This document shows, piece after piece, positions 33,503-41,410 of a stretch of DNA of 64,000 nucleotides (within the stretch, counting starts at the first letter, position 1; the number at the start of each line of letters is the position of its first letter). The notes beneath the pieces were generated by a model. It saw nothing but the letters and a program-made list of their open reading frames with translations, was not told where the DNA came from and made no database searches. Position numbers and translations under genes: made by a program. The stretch is from Bacillota bacterium (GTDB lineage Bacteria; Bacillota; Clostridia; Lachnospirales; Lachnospiraceae). The stretch covers positions 3,450 through 67,449 of the forward strand of contig JAFAGA010000017.1 in NCBI GenBank assembly GCA_023423045.1, read 5' to 3'.

Positions 33503-35005
33503 ATGGGAAAACCAACAGGATTTATGGAGTATCAGAGACTTCAGACCATAGCCGAGTCTCCGGGGGATAGATTGCAGCATTTTGATGAATTCCATCAGCC
33601 CTTGTCCATGGAGGAACGTAAACGTCAGGGAGCACGCTGTATGGAATGCGGCGTACCCTTCTGCCAGTCCGGTATGATTATCGGCGGGATGGCCTCCGGA
33701 TGTCCGCTTATGAATCTGATTCCTGAGTGGAATGATCTGCTGTACCGGGGGAATAGGAAGATGTCTTTGTCCCGGCTGATGAAGACGAATAACTTTCCGG
33801 AGTTTACCGGAAGGGTATGCCCGGCCCCCTGTGAGGCGGCCTGTACCTGCGGCTTGAATGGTGATCCGGTAACCATTAAGGATAATGAATATGCAATTGC
33901 GGAATATGGCTATGAGGCAGGCTATATCAAGCCAAGCCCTCCTTCACTGCGTACCGGGAAAAAGGTGGCGGTTATCGGTTCGGGTCCCGCTGGACTTGCG
34001 GCGGCGGACCAATTGAATAAACGAGGGCATTCGGTTACTGTGTATGAACGCTCGGACCGGATCGGCGGCCTGATGATGTATGGCATTCCGAATATGAAGC
34101 TGGAGAAATGGACGATTGACCGCAGAACAGAGCTGATGAAGGCGGAGGGAGTTACCTTTATCACCGGAGCGGATGTGGGCGGCAATCAGAAAGCGGGAAA
34201 GCTGCTGAAGGAATATGACAGGATAATTCTTGCCTGCGGGGCCTCCAATCCCAGGGACATCAAGGTACCGGGCCGGGAAGCCAAAGGAATCTATTTTGCG
34301 GTGGATTATCTGGGAGCCTCCACCAAGGATCTGCTGGATGCGGGAACCACGAAGGTGTCACAGCTGGAGAGCTTTACGATTACGGCTAAGAATAAGAAAG
34401 TGATGGTGATCGGCGGAGGAGACACAGGGAATGACTGCGTCGGAACCTCGATAAGGCAGGGGGCGGCAGGAGTGCTGCAATTAGAGATGATGCCGAGGCT
34501 TCCCGATACCAGGGCGGAGAATAATCCCTGGCCGGAGTGGCCCAAGGTCTGCAAAACGGATTACGGCCAGGAGGAAGCAATCGCCACCTTCGGAAATGAT
34601 CCCAGAATGTATCAGACTACGGTGAAGGAATTTCTGATGAATGGACAGGGAAATGTGAGTGGGGCGGTGATTGTCCGCCTGGAGAGCAAGCTGGAAGAAG
34701 CCACCGGCCGCAGGATTATGGCGGAGGTGCCTGGCAGTGAGACTACCGTAGAAGCAGATCTGGTGCTGATTGCCGCCGGCTTTCTGGGGGCACAATCCTA
34801 TGTGGCGGAGGCCTTTGGAGTTGAACTGGATCAGCGGTCCAATGTAAGAACCGAAGCCGGCAAATACCAGACCAATGTAGATAAAGTGTTCACGGCGGGA
34901 GATATGCACCGGGGACAGTCTCTGGTAGTATGGGCGATTCGGGAAGGAAGAGAAGCGGCCAAGGCGGTGGATGCCAGCTTGATCGGATACAGTAATCTGG
35001 TATGA
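33503..35005 (+). CDS. gltD: Glutamate synthase small subunit
   Basis: The beta subunit of GOGAT, 500 residues from the ATG at 33503 (GAAAGGAA upstream); the open frame to 33446 lacks a ribosome binding site. It passes electrons from NAD(P)H through FAD and 4Fe-4S clusters to GltB. Cluster motifs CMECGVPFCQSG and CPAPCEAACTCG lie in the N-terminal ferredoxin-like domain. The FAD site is VIGSGPAGLAAADQL and the NAD(P)H site is VIGGGDTGNDCVGT. Nitrogen-assimilation operon with gltB. Confidence 0.96.
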   Translation: MGKPTGFMEYQRLQTIAESPGDRLQHFDEFHQPLSMEERKRQGARCMECGVPFCQSGMIIGGMASGCPLMNLIPEWNDLLYRGNRKMSLSRLMKTNNFPEFTGRVCPAPCEAACTCGLNGDPVTIKDNEYAIAEYGYEAGYIKPSPPSLRTGKKVAVIGSGPAGLAAADQLNKRGHSVTVYERSDRIGGLMMYGIPNMKLEKWTIDRRTELMKAEGVTFITGADVGGNQKAGKLLKEYDRIILACGASNPRDIKVPGREAKGIYFAVDYLGASTKDLLDAGTTKVSQLESFTITAKNKKVMVIGGGDTGNDCVGTSIRQGAAGVLQLEMMPRLPDTRAENNPWPEWPKVCKTDYGQEEAIATFGNDPRMYQTTVKEFLMNGQGNVSGAVIVRLESKLEEATGRRIMAEVPGSETTVEADLVLIAAGFLGAQSYVAEAFGVELDQRSNVRTEAGKYQTNVDKVFTAGDMHRGQSLVVWAIREGREAAKAVDASLIGYSNLV

Positions 35006-35082
35006 ACCAAAGATTCCTTTTTGCCGTACGGAAAATATAACATGGTAAGGAATTAAAAAATCTATTAAAATTTTACTCATTT

Positions 35083-35098
35083 CGTGATTTGAATCACA
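35083..35098 (+). promoter_or_regulatory. CRP/FNR-type palindrome upstream of pflB
   Basis: CGTGATTTGAATCACA contains the perfect inverted repeat GTGATTTGAATCAC (35084-35097) and matches the TGTGA-N6-TCACA pattern except for the first base. It is centred about 55 bases before the expected transcription start, upstream of the -35 box. A Crp/Fnr-family activator sensing oxygen or carbon supply is a reasonable guess. Confidence 0.55.
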
Positions 35099-35109
35099 TT
35101 AATTACATG

Positions 35110-35138
35110 TTGCTTATGTTATGAATTAGGAGTAAAAT
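35110..35138 (+). promoter_or_regulatory. Promoter of pflBA
   Basis: TTGCTT (35110-35115), a 17-base spacer and TAAAAT (35133-35138), about 77 bases before pflB. Confidence 0.6.
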
Positions 35139-35214
35139 GCTATAGGTACCAATTACCAATGATATATGACGAAATTTGATTGCCGCGGAAAAGCGGTGGA
35201 AAGGATGAAATAAC

Positions 35215-37443
35215 ATGACGAGACAGGAATGGTATGATTTTAAACCTGGCAGTTGGATGACGGGTGTCAATGTACGAAGCTTCATTCAACATAATTATAC
35301 ACCCTACGAGGGAGATGACAGTTTCCTGGTCGGACCGACGACGCGAACAACCCAGCTCTGGGAGCAGGTAATGGAGCTGATGAAGGAAGAGAACAGCAAG
35401 GGAATACTTGGAGCGGAGACGGAAAAACCGTCCACAATCACAGCCTTTGGTGCCGGTTACCTGGACAAGGAGAAGGAGCTGATTGTCGGCTTCCAGACCG
35501 ATAAGCCCCTGAAGCGCGGTATTATGCCCAACGGAGGAATCCGGGTTGTTAAGGGTGCTCTGGATGCCTATGGTTATAAACTGGACAAAAAAACAGAAGA
35601 AATATATTCTGAAAATAGAAAAACCCATAATGATGGTGTGTTTGATGCATATACGGATGCTATGAAGAAGGCAAGACATACCGGTATTATTACCGGACTT
35701 CCGGATGCATATGGCAGGGGAAGAATTATCGGAGATTACCGGAGAGTTGCTCTGTACGGCGTAGATTTCCTGATCGAAGAGAAGATGGAAGAGAAAAAGC
35801 TTCTGGAAATTCCGATTCTGGAATCCCCGGATATCCGTCTTCGAGAGGAGATTAGCGAGCAGATAGCCGCATTAAAGCAGCTTAAGTCAATGGCTGCATC
35901 CTATGGGCATGATATCAGTCAGCCGGCGAAAAATTCCTTTGAGGCAACTCAGTGGACCTACTTCGCTTATTTGGGTGCGATCAAGGAGCAGGACGGTGCT
36001 GCGATGAGTCTTGGCCGGGTAAGCACTTTCCTGGATATCTATTATGAGAGAGATTTGAAGAATGGTTTAATTACAGAGGAGGAAATCCAGGAGTTGATGG
36101 ATCAGTTTGTAATGAAGCTGAGAATGGTTCGTTTCCTGAGAACTCCTTCCTATAATGATCTGTTTTCCGGAGACCCTACCTGGGTAACGGAATCCATCGG
36201 AGGAATGGGCCTGGACGGAAGGACGCTGGTTACCAAGAGCAGCTTCCGTGTGCTTCATACCCTGTATAATCTGGGACCTGCGCCGGAGCCGAATCTCACG
36301 GTGCTGTGGTCGGTATTCCTGCCTGAGGCATTTAAGAAGTTCTGTGCTAAGGTATCCATAGATACCAGCTCCATCCAGTATGAGAGCGATGACCTCATGC
36401 GCGAGGTGTGGGGAGATGATTACGGTATTGCCTGCTGCGTATCCGCCATGCGCCTTGGTAAGCAGATGCAGTTCTTCGGAGCCCGTGCCAACCTTGCCAA
36501 AGCACTCTTGTATGCTATTAACGGGGGCAAGGATGAGATATATGGCGAGCAGGTCGGACCCATGTTTGCACCGGTTACAGGTGATTATCTGGATTATGAC
36601 GAGGTTATGTCAAAGTTTGATCAGACCCTGGATTGGTTGTCCGAGCTGTATATTAATACCTTGAATGTAATCCACTACATGCATGACAAGTATAACTACG
36701 AGCGTCTTCAGATGGCACTGCACGATATTCAAATTCTTCGTACGGAGGCATGCGGTATCGCCGGACTTTCGGTTGTTGCCGATTCCTTATCCGCTATTAA
36801 ATACGCAAAGGTAAAGGTAATCCGAAATGAAGCCGGCCTTGCCGTAGATTATGAAATCGAGGGAGAGTATCCTGCGTTTGGTAATAATGATAATCGTGTT
36901 GACCAGATTGCTATCGATATCGTTGAGAAATTCATGAATAAGCTGCGCAAGGTTAAAACCTACCGTGAGGCAAAGCAGACACTTTCCGTCTTGACAATTA
37001 CCTCAAACGTAGTGTACGGTAAGAAGACAGGAAGCACTCCCGATGGTCGTAAGGCAGGCGAGCCCTTTGCTCCCGGAGCCAATCCGATGCATGGAAGGGA
37101 TAAGAAGGGTGCCCTCGCATCCATGGCTTCCGTGGCTAAGCTCCCTTATAAGCATGCGGAAGACGGTATTTCCTACACCTTCTCCATTGTTCCGAAAGCT
37201 CTGGGTAAGGGAGCGGACGAGCGCATCAGCAATCTGAGCAATCTGTTGGACGGCTATTTCCATAGCAGAGGTCATCATATCAATGTCAATGTATTTGACC
37301 GCGAGACTCTGATGGATGCCATGGATCATCCGGAAAAGTATCCGCAGCTGACTATTCGTGTATCAGGCTATGCGGTTAACTTTATAAAGCTGAGCCGCGA
37401 ACAGCAGTTGGATGTAATTAATCGTACATTCCATGAGCGTTAG
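35215..37443 (+). CDS. pflB: Formate C-acetyltransferase (pyruvate formate-lyase)
   Basis: Glycyl-radical enzyme of 742 residues that splits pyruvate with CoA into acetyl-CoA and formate. The active-site pair C407-C408 is in YGIACCVSAM, and the radical glycine is G718 in RVSGYAVNF near the C-terminus. The N-terminus REWYDFKPGSWMTGVNVRSFIQHNYTPYEGD-like text (here beginning QEWYDFKPGSWM) is typical for PflB. The cognate activase gene follows. AAAGGA precedes the ATG. The fermentation role fits the alcohol dehydrogenase and Nfn genes further on. Confidence 0.97.
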   Translation: MTRQEWYDFKPGSWMTGVNVRSFIQHNYTPYEGDDSFLVGPTTRTTQLWEQVMELMKEENSKGILGAETEKPSTITAFGAGYLDKEKELIVGFQTDKPLKRGIMPNGGIRVVKGALDAYGYKLDKKTEEIYSENRKTHNDGVFDAYTDAMKKARHTGIITGLPDAYGRGRIIGDYRRVALYGVDFLIEEKMEEKKLLEIPILESPDIRLREEISEQIAALKQLKSMAASYGHDISQPAKNSFEATQWTYFAYLGAIKEQDGAAMSLGRVSTFLDIYYERDLKNGLITEEEIQELMDQFVMKLRMVRFLRTPSYNDLFSGDPTWVTESIGGMGLDGRTLVTKSSFRVLHTLYNLGPAPEPNLTVLWSVFLPEAFKKFCAKVSIDTSSIQYESDDLMREVWGDDYGIACCVSAMRLGKQMQFFGARANLAKALLYAINGGKDEIYGEQVGPMFAPVTGDYLDYDEVMSKFDQTLDWLSELYINTLNVIHYMHDKYNYERLQMALHDIQILRTEACGIAGLSVVADSLSAIKYAKVKVIRNEAGLAVDYEIEGEYPAFGNNDNRVDQIAIDIVEKFMNKLRKVKTYREAKQTLSVLTITSNVVYGKKTGSTPDGRKAGEPFAPGANPMHGRDKKGALASMASVAKLPYKHAEDGISYTFSIVPKALGKGADERISNLSNLLDGYFHSRGHHINVNVFDRETLMDAMDHPEKYPQLTIRVSGYAVNFIKLSREQQLDVINRTFHER

Positions 37444-37455
37444 AATTTAAACGGG

Positions 37456-37505
37456 AGGAAGAAGGACTCATGATCTTTGGATCATCAGATGAAGTGCTTC
37501 TTCCT
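37456..37505 (+). promoter_or_regulatory. Stem-loop between pflB and pflA
   Basis: Arms AGGAAGAAG (37456-37464) and CTTCTTCCT (37497-37505) pair around a small inner GATC/GATC hairpin. The second arm runs into CTTTT, so partial termination that lowers pflA relative to pflB is plausible. Confidence 0.5.
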
Positions 37506-37541
37506 TCTTTTAACGAGAGACCGGAGAAAGGAGACGGATGG

Positions 37542-38282
37542 ATGAGCATATCAGGAAGAATACATTCTTTAGAAAGCTTTGGTACAGTAGACGGTCCCGG
37601 GATAAGATTTGTTGTATTCCTGCAAGGGTGTCCCTTGCGCTGCCGGTTTTGTCATAATCCGGATACCTGGGATGTGCATAAAGGAACAGAGTATTCCTCG
37701 GAACAGCTGTTTGAAGAGATTATCAGATATAAATCATACATGGAATTTTCCAAAGGCGGGGTGACCTTTACCGGGGGAGAGCCTCTGCTTCAGGCTGAGT
37801 TCGTACTGGAGGTATGCAAGAAGCTGAAGGAAGAGGGTATTTCTGTGGCCGTTGATACCTCCGGCTTTGTGTGGAACGACACGGTGAGGGAGGTATTGGA
37901 ATATACCGACCTGGTATTATTGGACATTAAAAACTATGACCCCATTGTGTACAAAGAGGTTACCGGAGTACCCTTGGATCCGACTTTGCGTATGCTGGAT
38001 TATCTCAGGGAAAAGAAGCTTGATACCTGGATCCGCTATGTGCTGGTTCCGGGCCTGACCGATAATCTGGACAGTGTACGAAAATTGTCCCAGTATCTGG
38101 ACGGGTATCCCAATGTATCAAAGATAGAGGTGCTGCCCTTCCATAAGATGGGCGAATATAAATGGAAAGAGCTTGGTCTGACCTATACATTGGCCGATAC
38201 CAGGGAACCGGAGAAGGAACTCATCCGGGAAGTCAGGGAGATATTGTCGGAGAACGGAAAGAAGGTTTCTCCCGGGGTATAA
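37542..38282 (+). CDS. pflA: Pyruvate formate-lyase-activating enzyme
   Basis: Radical SAM activase, 246 residues from the ATG at 37542, which follows AAAGGAG; the open frame back to 37470 crosses the intergenic hairpin and adds 24 residues unlike the family. The cluster motif is C30, C34, C37 in GCPLRCRFCHNPDTW, and the glycine-rich motif is TFTGGEPL. It abstracts the hydrogen from G718 of PflB to make the glycyl radical. A terminator follows about 66 bases after the stop. Confidence 0.96.
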   Translation: MSISGRIHSLESFGTVDGPGIRFVVFLQGCPLRCRFCHNPDTWDVHKGTEYSSEQLFEEIIRYKSYMEFSKGGVTFTGGEPLLQAEFVLEVCKKLKEEGISVAVDTSGFVWNDTVREVLEYTDLVLLDIKNYDPIVYKEVTGVPLDPTLRMLDYLREKKLDTWIRYVLVPGLTDNLDSVRKLSQYLDGYPNVSKIEVLPFHKMGEYKWKELGLTYTLADTREPEKELIREVREILSENGKKVSPGV

Positions 38283-38348
38283 CAGGAGGAAGGCTGAATG
38301 GCAATCGGGCAGGAAACAGATACATGTCCCATAAGGTATGCAATCAGC

Positions 38349-38388
38349 ACAGGAGGCGGCTTCAAAATCTGAGGCGCCTCCTGTTTTA
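38349..38388 (+). terminator. Terminator of pflBA
   Basis: Perfect arms ACAGGAGGCG (38349-38358) and CGCCTCCTGT (38375-38384), then TTTTAG. Confidence 0.8.
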
Positions 38389-38444
38389 GATTTTAACCTA
38401 AAGCCGAATTGCTGCATAACAGTCGCCTGAATTAACAGAAGCGG

Positions 38445-38474
38445 TTGACAACTCTTCGGGTCTTGTTGTATGAT
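38445..38474 (+). promoter_or_regulatory. Promoter of the ECF transporter operon
   Basis: Consensus TTGACA (38445-38450), an 18-base spacer and TATGAT (38469-38474). About 115 bases of leader precede the first gene; I see no riboswitch consensus that I can name in it. The gap 38283-38589 holds only this promoter and the pflBA terminator. Confidence 0.65.
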
Positions 38475-38589
38475 TTTGTAGTAAATGATATTCAGTATCA
38501 ATAAGATGGTATCACATCCGTAAACTAACCGAGAGTTGTTGGAGGATGATGCACCAGGTCTATCCACAGCAGGAAAGGATTGGTTACAT

Positions 38590-39132
38590 ATGAAATTGAA
38601 TAAATTCACAGTGAAGGATATTGTATTTATCGCCATATTGTCTGCAGCTCTGGTACTAGCCGGGCTGGTGGTAATGCCCCTGGTGATGTCCGCAACCCTG
38701 TTCGGATTGCGAAATATGGCCTCTGCCATACTTTATTCCATCTTTACGGTAATCGGACTGATGAAGGTGAGGAAAATAGGAACACTGACCTTGCTGGGAC
38801 TGTTCCATGGCTCGGTTTTGCTCATGATGAGCCCGGTAATGTTCTGGAATATGGCAATCGGTTCTTTGGTCAGCGAGCTTATTACCTGGGCCCTTTTTAA
38901 GGGATATGAAAGTGATAAGGCAAAGATATTAGCGGCAACCTTGTTTGTACCGCTGACAATCCCAACAACATTAATCTTCACCATGCTTTTGCATGGACAG
39001 TCCTTTACCCAGATTATCAGCCAGCCGGTGCTGTCCGGGCTATTGTGTGTTCTTACCTTTGTGCTTAGCTATGCCGGGGCAAGAATTGGCTTTAAAATCG
39101 GAGGTGAGCTTCAGAAGGCGGGGAAGCTGTAG
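38590..39132 (+). CDS. ECF transporter S component (MptD/Trep_Strep-like)
   Basis: The substrate-binding membrane protein of an energy-coupling-factor importer, 180 residues from the ATG at 38590; the open frame upstream (38536) lacks a ribosome binding site. It has five to six hydrophobic segments, beginning KFTVKDIVFIAILSAALVLAG. Text such as RNMASAILYSIFTVIGLMKV resembles the MptD family, whose substrate is unsettled. The T and ATPase genes follow directly, so it is a dedicated single-substrate (group I) system. The vitamin, metal or other substrate cannot be read from the sequence. Confidence 0.72.
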   Translation: MKLNKFTVKDIVFIAILSAALVLAGLVVMPLVMSATLFGLRNMASAILYSIFTVIGLMKVRKIGTLTLLGLFHGSVLLMMSPVMFWNMAIGSLVSELITWALFKGYESDKAKILAATLFVPLTIPTTLIFTMLLHGQSFTQIISQPVLSGLLCVLTFVLSYAGARIGFKIGGELQKAGKL

Positions 39133-39813
39133 ATGGAGAGTCTGTATAGCAAAAAACCGATCTACCCTTTGGTCAGCCTGCTGTCCTCCCTGGCCATATT
39201 CTGTATCGGCCTGCTGGTGTCGAGGAGCCTGGGGGTCGTATATTTACTGGGAGCGCTGACCGTGATTTATATTATCTTCGGATATTCCCGTGTTCTTCTT
39301 CGGGCAATTCCTCTGTTCCTGCTTATCGGCACCGTAATCGGAGCAGGAGCGGTCTTAACAAGCGGAAACTATATGGCCGGGGTCCAGACCCTGGGAAGGA
39401 TATTGCTGCTGGCTTATTCCTCCGTAGTTATGGTGGCGCTGCCTCCGGTCAATCTGACCCGTAATTTGGCGGAGCTTCGGGTACCCCGTATTCTCACCTT
39501 GGGTATGCTGATTACCATACGGTTTGTTCCATTGCTGATCAATGAGACGAAGCAGATTACCGAGGCGATGAAGACCAGGGGCGGCAAGGTCGGAATCTAT
39601 CATCTTCCCTATCTGTACCGTGCCTTTCTCATGCCTTTTCTGATGAGAATCATCAGTATCTCCGATCTTATGGCAGTTTCCATTGAGACCAGGGGCTTTT
39701 CCCTGTCGGATGCCTCCTACAGCGTATATAAACATGTGCGCTTTGCGAAGAGAGACGGGGTATTTGCGCTGAGTATATTGGCGATTTTGGTGGGGGTGCT
39801 GATCTATGGATAG
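39133..39813 (+). CDS. ECF transporter T component
   Basis: A 226-residue CbiQ/EcfT-like membrane coupling protein. Hydrophobic segments fill the first half. Two coupling helices carry the charged motifs AMKTRGGKVG and IETRGFSLSD, which match the paired Ala-Arg-Gly-type motifs that seat in the ATPase grooves. Its ATG immediately follows the stop codon of the S gene, and its end overlaps the ATPase gene by 8 bases. Confidence 0.85.
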   Translation: MESLYSKKPIYPLVSLLSSLAIFCIGLLVSRSLGVVYLLGALTVIYIIFGYSRVLLRAIPLFLLIGTVIGAGAVLTSGNYMAGVQTLGRILLLAYSSVVMVALPPVNLTRNLAELRVPRILTLGMLITIRFVPLLINETKQITEAMKTRGGKVGIYHLPYLYRAFLMPFLMRIISISDLMAVSIETRGFSLSDASYSVYKHVRFAKRDGVFALSILAILVGVLIYG

Positions 39814-41242
39814 AATAGCGGTTGAGCTGATTAACTATTCCTTCCGGTATCGTATGGCAGAGGAATGGGTATTAAAGGATATTAATCTGAAGCTTCATTA
39901 CGGCGAATTAATGCTTCTCTCCGGAACGTCGGGAGAAGGCAAATCTACGCTGCTGCACAGTCTGAACCGGATTATCCCACATATCATACCCGGTGAGGAA
40001 GAAGGGGAGCTGCTGATTGATGAAGCGCCAAGCCGGGAGAAGAAGACCGGTGAAATATCCGGGGTCATCGGAAGTGTGCTGCAGAATGCCGACAGCCAGA
40101 TTATTAATTATATCGTTGAGGATGAGATTGCTTTTGGCTGTGAGAACAGGAACATGGAACCGGAGCGGATTGGGGAACGGATTGACCTTGTCTGCAAGCG
40201 TCTGGGCCTGGAACCCCAGTGGTTTACCAGGATTTTGTCCGGCGGACAGAAGCAGAGATTGATTACTGCATCGATTCTTGCGATGGAGCAGAAAATACTG
40301 GTCTTTGATGAACCTCTGGCCAATTTGGATCTGGAAGGAGCACATACCCTGCTGAAGCTTTTGAAGGAGCTGGTTCGGGAAGGGTATGCCATTCTTTTGA
40401 TTGAGCATCGTCTGGATGTAGTGCTGCCTTATGCGGATACGGTGTATTGGCTGGAGAAGGGAAGCATTTATCCCTATTCCTCTTCACCGGAGAAGCCTCT
40501 TGGCCAGGGCATTATAAAGAATGAGGCAGAGCTTAAGAAGACAGAAGCATCAAAACCCTGCTTCCGGCTGGAGCATATGGGATATTCGGTGGATGGGCGA
40601 CAGATTCTTAAAGATCTGAGCTTTACTCTATACCAGGGAGAGCGAATTGTGATTCTTGGAGAAAACGGATGCGGCAAGACTACGTTTTTGCGTTTGCTTG
40701 CCAGGCTGCTTGCGCCCTCGGAGGGAAAGCTGGAGCAATTCCTTGAGCCAGGCCGCAGACGCCCATCAGGAGATTGGTATAAGAAGCTGGGATATGTCTA
40801 TCAGAATCCGAATTATCAGCTGTTTATGCCGACGGTGACCCAGGAGGTGGCATACCAATCGCCCGGGGATGAGATTACGGAGGAGATGGTATATAGATTT
40901 GGGCTGGAGGCGCTCCGGCACAGACATCCCCAGTCACTTTCCGAAGGCCAGAAGAGAAGGCTTACGATTGCCTGTATCATGGCAATGGAGCCTCAAGTCC
41001 TGCTGCTGGATGAGCCTACGGTGGGACAGGATTACGATGGACTGAAGAATATTGTCCATCAACTGAATGCGTTACATGAAAAACACAATAATACGATGAT
41101 CACCATTACTCATGATTTTCGATGCGCCAGAGCGTTTGCCGACCGAATCCTGTGGATGAAGCAGGGAAGGCTGTATAAGGACGGAGGACCGGAATTGGCG
41201 GAGGAATATTTTGAAGAGCTTCAGACTTCATTTATAGAATGA
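39806..41242 (+). CDS. ECF transporter fused double ATPase (EcfA-EcfA')
   Basis: A 478-residue protein with two ABC cassettes in one chain. First: Walker A GTSGEGKST, signature LSGGQKQR, Walker B ILVFDEPLANLD. Second (from about residue 245): Walker A GENGCGKTT, signature LSEGQKRR, Walker B VLLLDEPTVGQD. The fusion replaces separate EcfA and EcfA' genes. It powers the S/T membrane pair encoded just upstream. A terminator follows. Confidence 0.9.
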   Translation: MDRIAVELINYSFRYRMAEEWVLKDINLKLHYGELMLLSGTSGEGKSTLLHSLNRIIPHIIPGEEEGELLIDEAPSREKKTGEISGVIGSVLQNADSQIINYIVEDEIAFGCENRNMEPERIGERIDLVCKRLGLEPQWFTRILSGGQKQRLITASILAMEQKILVFDEPLANLDLEGAHTLLKLLKELVREGYAILLIEHRLDVVLPYADTVYWLEKGSIYPYSSSPEKPLGQGIIKNEAELKKTEASKPCFRLEHMGYSVDGRQILKDLSFTLYQGERIVILGENGCGKTTFLRLLARLLAPSEGKLEQFLEPGRRRPSGDWYKKLGYVYQNPNYQLFMPTVTQEVAYQSPGDEITEEMVYRFGLEALRHRHPQSLSEGQKRRLTIACIMAMEPQVLLLDEPTVGQDYDGLKNIVHQLNALHEKHNNTMITITHDFRCARAFADRILWMKQGRLYKDGGPELAEEYFEELQTSFIE

Positions 41243-41247
41243 TCAAT

Positions 41248-41287
41248 AAAACATCCTCACGAATTATGGCTGAAGGATGTTTTTTTG
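41248..41287 (+). terminator. Terminator of the ECF operon
   Basis: Arms AAACATCCT (41249-41257) and AGGATGTTT (41274-41282), followed by a run of T. Confidence 0.8.
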
Positions 41288-41321
41288 TTGATTGCATTAT
41301 TCTGCGGTGCTTATGTATGAG

Positions 41322-41350
41322 TTGAATAATGTCGAGGAATGTAGTAAAAT
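41322..41350 (+). promoter_or_regulatory. Promoter of the chemoreceptor gene
   Basis: TTGAAT (41322-41327), a 17-base spacer and TAAAAT (41345-41350), 60 bases before the start codon. Confidence 0.6.
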
Positions 41351-41410
41351 AGTAATAGTGATATTTTACAATAAATTCTATATTTAAAATAACCCATAGG
41401 AGGGCAACGA

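Noticed and set aside
37470..37541. Longer N-terminus for PflA starting at 37470
   Set aside because: The extra 24 codons lie in an intergenic hairpin and do not resemble PflA; the ATG at 37542 has its own AAAGGAG.
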